Below, piece after piece: positions 18,334-26,792 of a stretch of DNA of 37,092 nt; the stretch's first letter is position 1, and each line of letters begins with the position of its first letter. Made by a program: the position numbers and the translations under genes. The stretch comes from Streptomyces sp. NRRL F-5630 (GTDB taxonomy: Bacteria; Actinomycetota; Actinomycetes; Streptomycetales; Streptomycetaceae): the NCBI RefSeq assembly GCF_000719475.1, contig NZ_JOGO01000058.1, forward strand, positions 1-37,092. Reading direction: 5' to 3'. Under the pieces are notes generated by a model, which saw only the letters and a program-made list of their open reading frames with translations, did not search any database and had not been told where the DNA came from.

Positions 18334-19293
18334 ATGCGCATTGTGGTTCTGGCCGGCGGCATCGGCGGCGCCCGATTCCTGCGGGGCCTTCAGCAGGCCG
18401 TACCCGAGGGCACGGACATCACCGTCATCGGCAACACCGGGGACGACATCCACTTGTTCGGGCTGAAGGTGTGCCCGGACCTCGACACCGTGATGTACAC
18501 GCTCGGCGGCGGCATCAACGAGGAGCAGGGCTGGGGGCGCAGCGAGGAATCCTTCCGGGTCAAGGAGGAACTCGCCGCCTACGGCGTCGGGCCCGAGTGG
18601 TTCGGGCTCGGCGACAGGGACTTCGCGACGCACATCGTGCGGACGCAGATGCTCGCGGCCGGTTACCCGCTCAGCGCGGTCACCGAGGCGCTGTGCGAGC
18701 GCTGGCAGCCCGGGGTCCGCCTCCTGCCCATGTCGGACGACCGCGTGGAGACGCACGTCGCCGTCGAGACGGACGGGGAGCGCAAGGCCGTCCACTTCCA
18801 GGAGTACTGGGTCCGGCTGCGGGCCTCGGTGCCCGCGCTCGCCGTCGTGCCCGTCGGCGCCGAGCAGGCGAAGCCCGCGCCGGGCGTCCTGGAGGCGATC
18901 GCGCGCGCCGACGTCATCCTCTTCCCGCCCTCCAACCCGGTCGTCTCGATCGGCACGATCCTCGCGGTGCCCGGCATCAGGGAGGCGATCGCCGAGGCGG
19001 GCGTGCCGGTCGTCGGGCTCTCGCCGATCATCGGGGACGCCCCCGTGCGCGGCATGGCCGACAAGGTCCTCGCGGCCGTCGGCGTCGAGTCCAGCGCCGC
19101 CGCCGTCGCGGAGCACTACGGTGCGGGGCTGCTCGACGGCTGGCTCGTGGACACCGTGGACGAGGCGGCGGTCGCGCGCGTCGAGGCGGAGGGCATCCGC
19201 TGCCGCGCCGTCCCGCTGCTCATGACGGACCTCGACGCGAGCGCGCGCATGGCCCGCGCGGCACTCGAACTCGCCGAGGAGGTACGCGCGTGA
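18334..19293 (+). CDS. fbiA: 2-phospho-L-lactate (phosphoenolpyruvyl) transferase, F420 biosynthesis
   Basis: A 319-residue enzyme of the CofD/FbiA family. It transfers the activated phospholactyl or phosphoenolpyruvyl group to the deazaflavin Fo, giving (dehydro-)F420-0. Visible motifs: N-terminal [30 protein letters not shown], the [15 protein letters not shown] substrate loop, [27 protein letters not shown] and the C-terminal [12 protein letters not shown]. Length agrees with the family. The ATG at 18334 gives the exact family start and has GAGAGA upstream; the open frame before it is Pro/Arg-rich and non-coding. The gene overlaps fbiB by four bases (GTGA), so the two are translationally coupled. 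Confidence 0.96.
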   Translation: MRIVVLAGGIGGARFLRGLQQAVPEGTDITVIGNTGDDIHLFGLKVCPDLDTVMYTLGGGINEEQGWGRSEESFRVKEELAAYGVGPEWFGLGDRDFATHIVRTQMLAAGYPLSAVTEALCERWQPGVRLLPMSDDRVETHVAVETDGERKAVHFQEYWVRLRASVPALAVVPVGAEQAKPAPGVLEAIARADVILFPPSNPVVSIGTILAVPGIREAIAEAGVPVVGLSPIIGDAPVRGMADKVLAAVGVESSAAAVAEHYGAGLLDGWLVDTVDEAAVARVEAEGIRCRAVPLLMTDLDASARMARAALELAEEVRA

Positions 19294-20591
19294 GCACGGT
19301 CCCGTCCCTCTCCGTACGGGCCGTGCCCGGTATCCCCGAGGTCGCCGCGGGCGACGACCTCGCCGCGCTCGTCGCCGCAGCGGACCCCGGCCTCGCCGAC
19401 GGGGACCTCGTCGTCGTCACCTCGAAGATCGTCTCGAAGGCGGAGGGGCGGATCGTGGCCGCCGACTCGCGCGAGGAGGCGATCGACGCGGAGACCGTGC
19501 GCGTCGTGGCCCGGCGCGGCACGCTGCGCATCGTCGAGAACCGGCAGGGCCTCGTCATGGCCGCCGCCGGGGTGGACGCCTCGAACACGGCGGCGGGGAC
19601 CGTGCTCCTCCTCCCCGAGGACCCCGACGCCTCCGCCGCCCGCATCCGCGAAGGGCTGCGCGCGGCGCTCGGGGTGCGGGTCGGGGTGCTCGTCACGGAC
19701 ACCTTCGGGCGGCCGTGGCGCGCCGGGCTCACCGATGTCGCGATCGGCGCCTCGGGCGTACGGGTCCTCGACGACCTGCGCGGCGGCACGGACGCGCACG
19801 GCAACCCGCTCAGCGCGACCGTCGTCGCGCTCGGCGACGAGATCGCGGCGGCGGGCGACCTCGTGAAGGGCAAGGCGGACGGCTACCCGGTCGCCGTCGT
19901 GCGCGGCCTCGGGCGCCTCGTCACGGACGCGCCGGAGGGGGCGCGGGCGCTCCTGCGCGACGCGCGCGACGACATGTTCCGCCTCGGGACCTCGGAGGCG
20001 GTACGGGAGGCGGTCGCCCAGCGCCGCACGGTACGGGCCTTCACCGACGAGCCCGTCGACCCCGGCGCCGTGCGCCGTGCCGTGGCCGCCGCCGTCACCG
20101 CGCCCGCGCCGCACCACACGACGCCGTGGCGCTTCGTCCTGCTGGAGTCGGAGTCCGCGCGCACCGCGCTGCTCGACGCGATGCGGGACGCGTGGATCGC
20201 GGACCTGCGGCGCGACGGCAAGAGCGAGGAGTCGATCGCGAAGCGGGTGCGGCGCGGCGACGTCCTGCGCAGGGCCCCGTACCTCGCGGTCCCGTGCCTC
20301 GTCACGGAGGGCGCGCACCACTACGGCGACGCGCGGCGCGACGCGGCGGAGCGGGAGATGTTCGTCGTGGCGACGGGCGCGGGAGTGCAGAACTTCCTCG
20401 TCGCGCTCGCCGGGGAACGGCTCGGCTCGGCGTGGGTCTCGTCCACGATGTTCTGCCGGGACGTGGTGCGCGAGGTGCTGAAGCTGCCCGAGGAGTGGGA
20501 CCCGATGGGCGCGGTGGCGATCGGGCACCCGGAGGAGGTGCCGGCGCCGAGAGCGGGCCGGGACCCGGAGGACTTCCTGACCGTCCGCTGA
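19290..20591 (+). CDS. fbiB: Coenzyme F420-0:L-glutamate ligase / FMN-dependent dehydro-F420 reductase
   Basis: A 433-residue two-domain enzyme. Residues about 1-245 form the CofE-like gamma-glutamyl ligase ([60 protein letters not shown]) that adds the glutamate tail to F420-0. Residues about 255-433 are a nitroreductase-fold domain ([54 protein letters not shown]) that binds FMN and reduces dehydro-F420-0 in actinobacteria. The start is GTG at 19290, overlapping the fbiA stop, with GAGGAGG nine bases upstream. Both domains are full length, as in the mycobacterial enzyme. A large palindromic element follows the stop by 14 nt. Confidence 0.96.
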   Translation: MSTVPSLSVRAVPGIPEVAAGDDLAALVAAADPGLADGDLVVVTSKIVSKAEGRIVAADSREEAIDAETVRVVARRGTLRIVENRQGLVMAAAGVDASNTAAGTVLLLPEDPDASAARIREGLRAALGVRVGVLVTDTFGRPWRAGLTDVAIGASGVRVLDDLRGGTDAHGNPLSATVVALGDEIAAAGDLVKGKADGYPVAVVRGLGRLVTDAPEGARALLRDARDDMFRLGTSEAVREAVAQRRTVRAFTDEPVDPGAVRRAVAAAVTAPAPHHTTPWRFVLLESESARTALLDAMRDAWIADLRRDGKSEESIAKRVRRGDVLRRAPYLAVPCLVTEGAHHYGDARRDAAEREMFVVATGAGVQNFLVALAGERLGSAWVSSTMFCRDVVREVLKLPEEWDPMGAVAIGHPEEVPAPRAGRDPEDFLTVR

Positions 20592-20604
20592 CGCCGGGGC
20601 GGCC

Positions 20605-20705
20605 AGGGCCTGTCTTCACTCTCGCCTCTGCCGCGCGACGCCCGGTACGCACTCTCGCCGCACGGCCGCCCTGCGGGCGACGAGGCGAGAGGGAAGACAG
20701 GCCCT
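20605..20705. repeat. Long imperfect palindrome, bidirectional terminator or REP/MITE-like element
   Basis: Two 24-nt arms (20605-20628 and 20682-20705) are reverse complements except for one base. They begin AGGGCCTGTCTTC and end GAAGACAGGCCCT. The 53-nt centre carries its own hairpin (CGCCCTGCGGGCG) and a second copy of CACTCTCGCC (20617-20626 and 20650-20659). The right arm overlaps the stop codon of the opposing glycosylase gene. Position between converging genes fits a two-way terminator; the size and terminal symmetry also fit a small non-autonomous mobile element. I see no obvious target duplication. Confidence 0.7.
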
Positions 20706-21669
20706 ACCAGCGCGCGATGTCGGTCTTGCGCATCTTCGGGGCGCGGCGCGGCGGGATCGAGCCGACCGTGAGGAGGTAGCGGACGGCGCGGTGGCGGTGG
20801 CCCTCGTACGGGGCGAGCAGTTCGAGCATCCGGGCGTCGTCGGCGTCCCGCTCGCCCGCGAGGGACCAGCCGACGATGCGCGGCAGGTGCAGGTCGCCCG
20901 TCGTGACCTCGTCGGGCGCGCCGTGCGTGCGCTGGACGACCTCGGCGGAGGTCCAGGGGCCGATCCCGGGGATCTTCTCCAGGCGGGCCCGGGCCTCGGC
21001 GGGCGTCATCCCGGCGGCCTCCTCCATGCGGGCGGCGACGCGCACCGCCCGCAGGATCGTCGAGGCCCGCTTGTTGTCGACGCCGGCGCGGTGCCACTCC
21101 CAGGAGGGGAGGAGCGCCCAGTCGCGCGCGGCGAGCGGCACCGCCATCCCCTCGGGGGCGGGCCCTGGGGCGGGCTCGCCGAAGCGGCTGAGGAGGCGGC
21201 GCCAGGCCCGGTACGCCTCGTCCGCCGTGACCTTCTGCTCCAGGACGGAGGGGATGAGCGATTCGAGGACGAGTCCGGTCCGCGCGAGCCGCAGCCCCGG
21301 CGCGCGGCGGTGCCCCTCGGCGACGAGCCGGTGCCGGGGGGCGAAGCCGCCGGGCCGGTCCTCGCCGCCGAGCAGGACGGGCAACCGGTCGAGGAACCAC
21401 TCGGCGCCGGGCCCCCAGGCGTCTCCCCGCACGGTGCCCCCGAGGGCGGTGACGCGGAGGGTGGCGGGGCCTTCGGGGGTGCGGCTGACGCGCCAGAAGG
21501 CGCCGCTCGCGTCGACGCGGAAGGCGGGGTCGCCGGGGCCGCGCCGCAGGCAGCCGAGGATCTGGCCGAGGTGGAGGGGGCCGTCGGGGGCCCAGGCGCG
21601 GGTCCGGGGGGCCTGGGGCCGGAGGGCACCGGAGGGTGCGGGGATACGGAGGGGGAAACGGCCGGCCAC
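20704..21669 (-). CDS. AlkA-like DNA glycosylase (HhH-GPD family)
   Basis: A 321-residue protein of the helix-hairpin-helix GPD superfamily, similar to DNA-3-methyladenine glycosylase II, which removes alkylated bases in base-excision repair. The N-terminal 110 residues form an AlkA-like beta domain (PLHLGQILGCLRRGPGDPAFR). SLIPSVLEQKVTADEAYRAWRRLL leads into the hairpin LEKIPGIGPWTSAEVVQ (about 230-246) and the catalytic aspartate in TTGDLHLP (D259). No iron-sulfur cysteines follow. The start is a GTG at 21669 with only a weak binding site, so the exact N-terminus is uncertain. It is downstream of manC (90 nt) on the same strand and may be read with it. Its stop lies inside the palindromic element. 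Confidence 0.88.
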   Translation of the reverse strand: MAGRFPLRIPAPSGALRPQAPRTRAWAPDGPLHLGQILGCLRRGPGDPAFRVDASGAFWRVSRTPEGPATLRVTALGGTVRGDAWGPGAEWFLDRLPVLLGGEDRPGGFAPRHRLVAEGHRRAPGLRLARTGLVLESLIPSVLEQKVTADEAYRAWRRLLSRFGEPAPGPAPEGMAVPLAARDWALLPSWEWHRAGVDNKRASTILRAVRVAARMEEAAGMTPAEARARLEKIPGIGPWTSAEVVQRTHGAPDEVTTGDLHLPRIVGWSLAGERDADDARMLELLAPYEGHRHRAVRYLLTVGSIPPRRAPKMRKTDIARW

Positions 21670-21758
21670 GCGTCGAGGCTACCGGGCCCCGCGGGCCCCA
21701 CCCCCACCAGGCCCCTGGGCCGTGTCCGCGAAGTCCCTCCCCGCCGCAGGAGCCGTGG

Positions 21759-22850
21759 CTACTGGTCGGAGGAGAACCTGACGGCCCCGTCCGGCAGGAC
21801 GGCCCCGCACCACACCCGCACCCCGGCCCGCAGTTCGTTGTCGGCCCCCACGACCGCCCCGTCCCCGACGACCGCCCCGTCGAGCACGCTCCGCGCTCCG
21901 ACCCGGGCCGCGACCCCGACCAGTGAGTCCGTCACCACCGCGCCCGGGGCGACCACCGCGCCGTCGAGGATCGTCGAGCCGCTCACCCGCGCGCCCTCGC
22001 CGATCACGGCGCGCTCCCCCACCACCGTGCCGCCGGTGAGCTTGGCGTCCACGGCGACCTCGGCAGTGGGCAGGACGAGGTGTTCGCCGCAGCGGCCCGG
22101 GACGGCCGGTGAGGGGGCGCGGCCGAGGACGAGGTCGGCGGAGCCCCGGACGAAGGCCTGCGGGGTGCCGAGGTCGAGCCAGTACGTGGAGTCGACCATG
22201 CCCTGGAGGTGGGCGCCGGAGTCGAGGAGCCCGGGGAAGGTCTCGCGCTCGACGGAGACGGGGCGCCCGGTGGGGATGGAGTCGATGACACGGCGGCGGA
22301 AGACGTAGGCGCCCGCGTTGATCTGGTCGGTGACGATCTCCTCGGGCGTCTGCGGCTTCTCCAGGAAGGCGAGGACGCGGCCGGAGGCGTCGGTGGGCAC
22401 GAGGCCGAAGGCGCGCGGGTCGTCGACGCGGCTGAGGTGGAGCGAGACATCGGCCCCGGTGGTGACGTGGGTGGCGACGAGGGCGCCGATGTCGAGCCCG
22501 GTGAGGATGTCCCCGTTGAAGATGAGGACGGGCTCGTCGGGCCCCGACTCCAGGTGGGAGGCGACGTTGCGGATGGCGCCGCCGGTGCCGAGCGGCTCGC
22601 GCTCGGTCACGTAGTCGATGCGCAGCCCGAGCGCGGAGCCGTCCCCGAAGTACGGCTCGAAGACCTCGGCGAGGTAGGAGGTCGCGAGCACGATGTGCTC
22701 CACACCGGCCGCGCGGGCCCGCGCCAGCTGGTGCGCGAGAAAGGGCACACCCGCCGCCGGGACCATCGGCTTGGGGGTGTTCACCGTGAGGGGGCGCAGC
22801 CTCGTGCCCTTGCCGCCCACCAGGAGGATCGCTTCCGGTGCTGAAGTCAC
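21759..22850 (-). CDS. manC: Mannose-1-phosphate guanylyltransferase (NDP-sugar pyrophosphorylase)
   Basis: A 363-residue nucleotidyltransferase expected to make GDP-mannose from mannose-1-phosphate and GTP. The signature [23 protein letters not shown] is at the N-terminus, followed by [17 protein letters not shown], the metal aspartate in [10 protein letters not shown], and the sugar loop [23 protein letters not shown]. From about residue 255 the hexapeptide pattern ([22 protein letters not shown] and on) forms a left-handed beta helix. This domain order matches actinobacterial ManC/RmlA2-type proteins; a glucose-1-phosphate substrate is possible, but manA and manB nearby and the mycobacterial parallel favour mannose. 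The start is GTG at 22850. Its leader contains the 22875-22901 hairpin. Confidence 0.9.
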   Translation of the reverse strand: MTSAPEAILLVGGKGTRLRPLTVNTPKPMVPAAGVPFLAHQLARARAAGVEHIVLATSYLAEVFEPYFGDGSALGLRIDYVTEREPLGTGGAIRNVASHLESGPDEPVLIFNGDILTGLDIGALVATHVTTGADVSLHLSRVDDPRAFGLVPTDASGRVLAFLEKPQTPEEIVTDQINAGAYVFRRRVIDSIPTGRPVSVERETFPGLLDSGAHLQGMVDSTYWLDLGTPQAFVRGSADLVLGRAPSPAVPGRCGEHLVLPTAEVAVDAKLTGGTVVGERAVIGEGARVSGSTILDGAVVAPGAVVTDSLVGVAARVGARSVLDGAVVGDGAVVGADNELRAGVRVWCGAVLPDGAVRFSSDQ

Positions 22851-22874
22851 GCTGGCTTCTCTGCTTCCTGCTGG

Positions 22875-22901
22875 GGCCGGCCGAATGTCTTTCGGCCGGC
22901 C
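22875..22901 (-). terminator. 11-bp hairpin in the manC leader
   Basis: GGCCGGCCGAA (22875-22885) pairs perfectly with TTCGGCCGGCC (22891-22901) around a TGTCT loop, 25 nt before the manC start. It could be a second terminator for the amidase gene or a structure affecting manC translation or transcription. Confidence 0.55.
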
Positions 22902-22932
22902 AGTTTATGCAGATGAGGATCTTTGCGGGGAA

Positions 22933-22965
22933 GCCGGAACCCTCCCCGTGAGGGAGGGTTCCGGC
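22933..22965 (-). terminator. Perfect 14-bp hairpin after the amidase gene
   Basis: GCCGGAACCCTCCC (22933-22946) and GGGAGGGTTCCGGC (22952-22965) pair fully around a CGTGA loop, 13 nt past the amidase stop. A clear candidate terminator. Confidence 0.8.
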
Positions 22966-22978
22966 GGCGGGGGCGGGG

Positions 22979-24199
22979 TCACCTGCCCTGGAGTGCCGCC
23001 GCTTTGCTGCGAAGGGTGCCGAGTTTCTCGTACAGCGACTTCCCCGGGCATTCCGTGGCAAATCCGTCGCGGTGCCCGGAAATGACGTCGAGGTCGGCCT
23101 TCTCTCCCTTCTCGTACAGATTGCCGCCGTCCGAGACGAGCGTGACCTTCCCCCGCGGGTCCATGTTGTTGAGGCCGAGTTTCCAGGCCGTGAGCTTGGC
23201 GAGGCCGTCGAGCGCGGCGGCGGAGGGCTCGGTGTCGGTGTACGTGCCGAGCAGCGCGATCCCCGTGCTGTCGGTGTTGAAACCGAGGGTGTGCGCCCCC
23301 ATCACGGGCTTGGCGACGCCCCCGGCACGGCCCTCGTAGACGGTGCCGCATTTGTCGACGAGGAAGTTGTAGCCGATGTCACGCCACCCGTTGCTCTCGA
23401 CGTGATAGCGGTAAATACCGCGAATGACGGAGGGCGCCTCCTCGCACGTGTAGTTGTTGCCGCTTGCGCTGTGGTGGATGAACGCGGCACGCACCGGCCC
23501 CGTGTAGACGAATGAGGATTCGCGCAGATTCTCGTCGGCGCCCCAGCCGGCCCGGTCGACGATGGCGGGCTCGGGCGCTTGGCCGCGCGGGAGCGAGCCC
23601 TGGTCGGCGGGAGGCCGCACGGAGCCCGGCACCGGATTCGTCGCCCCGCGCCGGTCGGTGCCCGGGTCCACGAGGTCGATACGGAGCCCGGCGGGCAGCG
23701 GGGCGGGGCCGCTCACCCGCACCTCGACCGCGTCGGCCGCCCCGGTCCACAGCGGCGCGGTGCCGCCGTGCCGGCCGGGCGCGCGGGCCTCACGGCTCTC
23801 CGGGTCCGCCGCGTGCTCGGCGTTGTGGGTCTCCAGGGCCCGCCAGGCGCTCCAGGCGCCGGTGGCCGCGTCCCGTACCCGCACCTGTGCCGTGCCCGTG
23901 AGCGTGCGCGCGGGGTCGTCCCAGACGACGCCGACGAGCGAGAAGGGCTTGGTGCCACGACGGGACAGCGTCGCGTCGTAGCGCTCGTGGCCGTCCGCGC
24001 GGGCCACGGGCAGGCTGGTGAGCGGGAGCGAGGCGGTGGAGCCGGGCACCGGGGCGGGCGCGGAGGAGGCGGGGCGCGCGGGCGCGGTGGTGCGGGCGCG
24101 GGTGCCCGTGTCGGGGTGCGCGGCGGCGGGCGGGGCGAGCGGCAGCGTGAGGAGGGCCGCGCAGGCGACACCTATCGAGGAGGCGAGAAATGTACGCAT
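22979..24199 (-). CDS. Secreted N-acetylmuramoyl-L-alanine amidase, PGRP type
   Basis: A 406-residue exported peptidoglycan amidase. It has a Sec signal peptide ([10 protein letters not shown] to PPAAA, about 1-27), an Ala/Pro/Thr-rich linker, a beta domain (about 80-180: [48 protein letters not shown]), and a C-terminal amidase_2/PGRP domain. Zinc ligands are read as H242 or H243 (AFIHHSASG), H376 (SGHRDGF) and C384 (ATECPG); Y277 in DIGYNFLV is the usual catalytic tyrosine, so it should be active in cleaving the stem peptide from muramic acid. Start at 24199 gives a clean signal peptide; an ATG at 24217 (MPNIVHMR) is equally possible. It is followed by two hairpins. Confidence 0.92.
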   Translation of the reverse strand: MRTFLASSIGVACAALLTLPLAPPAAAHPDTGTRARTTAPARPASSAPAPVPGSTASLPLTSLPVARADGHERYDATLSRRGTKPFSLVGVVWDDPARTLTGTAQVRVRDAATGAWSAWRALETHNAEHAADPESREARAPGRHGGTAPLWTGAADAVEVRVSGPAPLPAGLRIDLVDPGTDRRGATNPVPGSVRPPADQGSLPRGQAPEPAIVDRAGWGADENLRESSFVYTGPVRAAFIHHSASGNNYTCEEAPSVIRGIYRYHVESNGWRDIGYNFLVDKCGTVYEGRAGGVAKPVMGAHTLGFNTDSTGIALLGTYTDTEPSAAALDGLAKLTAWKLGLNNMDPRGKVTLVSDGGNLYEKGEKADLDVISGHRDGFATECPGKSLYEKLGTLRSKAAALQGR

Positions 24200-24335
24200 A
24201 TGAACGATATTGGGCATATCTTCCGGAGCTGTCCACGGGAGTTGAGGGTGCGTCGGCCACCCTGGTGACACCCTGACGGCCGTGCGCGGACCCGGCGGGC
24301 GGAAGGGGCGGGGCGGCCCGCGTAGCCTGGGGCAC

Positions 24336-25079
24336 GTGACCGCTCTCGACCGCACCCCCGCCGACCTGCTGCGTTCCGCGCTCGCCACGGACCCGGCCCG
24401 CCCCTTCGTCACCTACTACGACGACGCGACCGGCGAACGCGTGGAACTCTCGGTCGCCACCTTCGCCAATTGGGTGGCCAAGACCGCGAACCTGATCCAG
24501 GGTGAGCTGTCCCTGAGCCCCGGCGACCGGCTCGCGCTGCACCTGCCCGCGCACTGGCAGTCGGCCGTCTGGCTCGTCGCCGCCTCCTCGACCGGGCTCC
24601 TCGTGGACGTCGCGGGCGACCCGGCGCGGGCGGACCTCGTCGTGACGGGCCCCGAGTCCCTGGAGGCGGCCCGCGCCTGCACGGGCGAGCGCGTCGCGCT
24701 CAGCCTGCGCCCGCTCGGCGTGCGGTTCCCCGTGACGCCCGAGGGCTTCCTCGACTACGCGGTCGAGGTCCCGGCCCAGGGCGACCGCTTCGCGCCCTTC
24801 GCCCCCGTGGACCCGGAGGAACCGGCGCTCGTGGTGGCGGGCGAGGAGCTGACGAGCACCCAGCTGGTGGAGCGCGCGCAGGGCGACGCGGAGCGGCTGG
24901 GCGTCGGCCCCGGCGAGCGGATTCTGAGCGGCCTCGGCTTCGCCGACTGGGCGGGTCTCGCGGCGGGGCTCTACGCGCCGCTGGCGGTGGGGGCGTCCGT
25001 CGTGCTCTGCCGTCACGTGGACCGGGGGGCGCTGGAGCGGCGGATGGCGGACGAGCGGGTGACCGTCTCCGCCGTATAG
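24336..25079 (+). CDS. TIGR03089 family protein, truncated acyl-adenylate-domain-like
   Basis: A 247-residue protein that looks like the N-terminal half of an AMP-binding (acyl-CoA synthetase) domain: TPADLLRSALATDPARPFVTYYDD, VELSVATFANWVAKTANLIQGEL, GDRLALHLPAHWQSAVWLVAASSTG and a late GLYAPLAVGASVVLCRHVD. The P-loop-like TSGTTG motif, the A8 region and the C-terminal lid of true synthetases are missing, so it is unlikely to activate acids on its own. This is the family's normal size (TIGR03089), and it neighbours an LCP gene also in mycobacteria. The start is GTG at 24336, since the family begins MTALDRTPADLL. Function unknown. Confidence 0.9.
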   Translation: MTALDRTPADLLRSALATDPARPFVTYYDDATGERVELSVATFANWVAKTANLIQGELSLSPGDRLALHLPAHWQSAVWLVAASSTGLLVDVAGDPARADLVVTGPESLEAARACTGERVALSLRPLGVRFPVTPEGFLDYAVEVPAQGDRFAPFAPVDPEEPALVVAGEELTSTQLVERAQGDAERLGVGPGERILSGLGFADWAGLAAGLYAPLAVGASVVLCRHVDRGALERRMADERVTVSAV

Positions 25080-25132
25080 CCCGTTCCGGCGTGCGGGGGC
25101 CCCTCTGGTCGGGTCCCCTTCGCCTGGGGCCT

Positions 25133-25188
25133 CCTTCGTTCGGTGCCCCGCCCTTCGTTCGATGCCCGCCATTCGTTCGGCCCCCCGC
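25133..25188. repeat. Three TTCGTTCG direct repeats before the first LCP gene
   Basis: TTCGTTCG occurs at 25135-25142, 25154-25161 and 25172-25179, each followed by a C-rich stretch (GGTGCCCC, ATGCCCGCC, GCCCCCC), giving a period of 18-19 bp. They lie 80-125 nt upstream of the GTG at 25258, where a promoter or operator would be expected. Confidence 0.6.
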
Positions 25189-25257
25189 CGCGCGCGCTCC
25201 CGCCCCTCGGGCCGCATCGTCGGAAGGGGAGAACTGACGGCGAGCGGCGGAGGTCCA

Positions 25258-26475
25258 GTGAACATCGCGCACGTCCTCCATCGGCACTGGGTGCGCTGGG
25301 TCGCCTTCGGGCTCGCCGTCGCGCTGCTCGTCCTCACTGCCGTCGTCTGGGGCTTCTACCGGAAGCTCGACCGGAACATCACGGAGGACACCTCGGCGGC
25401 GGACGAGTTGCGCAAGTACGACCGCGAGCGGCCCTCGTCCGGCGCGAAGGGGGCGCAGAACATCCTCCTCATCGGCTCGGACTCGCGTGCGGGCAAGAAC
25501 CAGGAGTACGGGCGCGACGGCGGCACCCAGCGCTCGGACACCACGATCCTGCTGCACGTCTCGCGGGACAGGAAGCACGCGACCGCCGTCTCGCTGCCGC
25601 GCGACCTGATGGTGACGGTCCCCGCCTGCCGGGGCACGGACGGCAAGCGGCAGGACGAGCGTCTCGCGCAGTTCAACTCGGCCTTCGAGAGCGGCGGCAC
25701 CGCGTGCACCGTGCGGACGGTCGAGAAGATGACGAACGTGCGCGTCGACCACTACGTGGTGGTCGACTTCGAGGGCTTCAAGAAGATGGTGGACGCGGTC
25801 GGCGGGGTCACGGTGTGCGTCGAGCGGCCCATCGACGACAAGGACGCGCACCTCAAGCTCGCCGCAGGGAACCAGATGCTCGACGGCGAGGAGGCGCTCG
25901 GGTACGTACGGGTGCGCAAGACGCTCGGGGACGGCTCGGACACCGACCGGATCAACCGCCAGCAGAAGTTCCTCGCCGCGCTCGTCTCGAAGATGAGCGG
26001 CGGCGATGTCCTCTACAACCCGGCGAAGCTCTACCCCGTGCTCGACGCGGCGACCTCCGCGCTCACCACCGACCCGGGCCTCGCGAGCCTGCGCGACCTC
26101 TACGGCATGGTCCGCGACGTCCGCTCCGTACCGACCAAGGACGTCCGCTTCCTGACGGTCCCGCGCGAGGCGTACGCGGCCGACCCGAACCGGGACCAGC
26201 TCGTGCAGCCCGACGCGGAACGTCTCTTCGCGCGGTTGCGCGAGGACGCACCGGTCGGCGTGGAGCCGCGCCCGAGCGGCTCCCCGTCGCCGGACGCGAG
26301 CGGGAGGCCCGACCGCACGAAGGCGGGCGGCGAGGGCGCCGAGGCGGCCAGGGGACACGATCCGGCGGGCGCGGGCGGCGACGCGGCGGGCACGGACCGT
26401 GACGCCGCGAGGACCGGGGCCGGGGAGCGCTACCGGGGGACGACCGCGGCGGACGCGGGATGTCCGGGCACGTAA
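25258..26475 (+). CDS. LCP family protein 1 (cell-wall glycopolymer ligase)
   Basis: A 405-residue membrane-anchored LytR-CpsA-Psr protein, expected to transfer undecaprenyl-linked glycopolymers to peptidoglycan. A short cytosolic N-terminus is followed by one membrane helix (about 13-33) and the LCP domain (about 65-245): NILLIGSDSR (D75), RSD (R92, D94), SLPRD (R115), VDHYVVVDFEGF, YVRVR (R218, R220) and DRINRQQ (R231, Q235), all catalytic positions present. There is no LytR_C domain; instead a disordered Gly/Ala/Asp/Arg tail ends in GCPGT. Four cysteines: C124, C150, C187, C402. Start GTG 25258 has GGAGG; the open frame upstream is non-coding. The last codons lie in a tandem duplication (26455-26499). 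Confidence 0.92.
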   Translation: MNIAHVLHRHWVRWVAFGLAVALLVLTAVVWGFYRKLDRNITEDTSAADELRKYDRERPSSGAKGAQNILLIGSDSRAGKNQEYGRDGGTQRSDTTILLHVSRDRKHATAVSLPRDLMVTVPACRGTDGKRQDERLAQFNSAFESGGTACTVRTVEKMTNVRVDHYVVVDFEGFKKMVDAVGGVTVCVERPIDDKDAHLKLAAGNQMLDGEEALGYVRVRKTLGDGSDTDRINRQQKFLAALVSKMSGGDVLYNPAKLYPVLDAATSALTTDPGLASLRDLYGMVRDVRSVPTKDVRFLTVPREAYAADPNRDQLVQPDAERLFARLREDAPVGVEPRPSGSPSPDASGRPDRTKAGGEGAEAARGHDPAGAGGDAAGTDRDAARTGAGERYRGTTAADAGCPGT

Positions 26476-26499
26476 GGGCGGGATGTCCGGGCACGTAAG
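26455..26499 (+). repeat. 22-bp tandem duplication across the LCP1 stop codon
   Basis: The 22 bases at 26455-26476, which encode the last residues of LCP1 (GCPGT) and its TAA stop, are repeated exactly at 26478-26499, one base later. The period of 23 puts the second copy out of frame. Confidence 0.9.
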
Positions 26500-26792
26500 T
26501 GAGCACGCTGTCGGCGGACTGTGCACCACTCGGCCTTCTCAAGTAAAGGAATGACCGGCCGGAGTTCAATCACTTCCATAATTGCCACGGAATGCCCGGT
26601 TGTAAGGGAAGTGGAATGGGTCACCGCCGTCGTCGCGCGGGGCGGCGGGCGGCTAATGTGAGCGATCCCGGTGGCCGTGGCCGTACTCATCGCGGCGCGT
26701 CACCGATTGACCCGAGTGCCTCCCGCCGCGTCTCCACCCCACCTGGAGGGCGGGTCGGCGCCGCGTGCCCCGTGACGGAGGATTGGACAACC
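26500..26792 (+). promoter_or_regulatory. LCP2 upstream region with repeated GGAATG motifs
   Basis: This less GC-rich stretch between LCP1 and LCP2 holds GGAATGACCGG (26548-26558), GGAATGCCCGG (26589-26599) and a third GGAATG (26613-26618). CACTTCC near 26571 and GGAAGTG near 26608 form a 7-bp inverted repeat. A TAATGT -10-like hexamer lies near 26654. Together they suggest a regulated promoter for LCP2; no known operator consensus is assigned. Confidence 0.45.
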
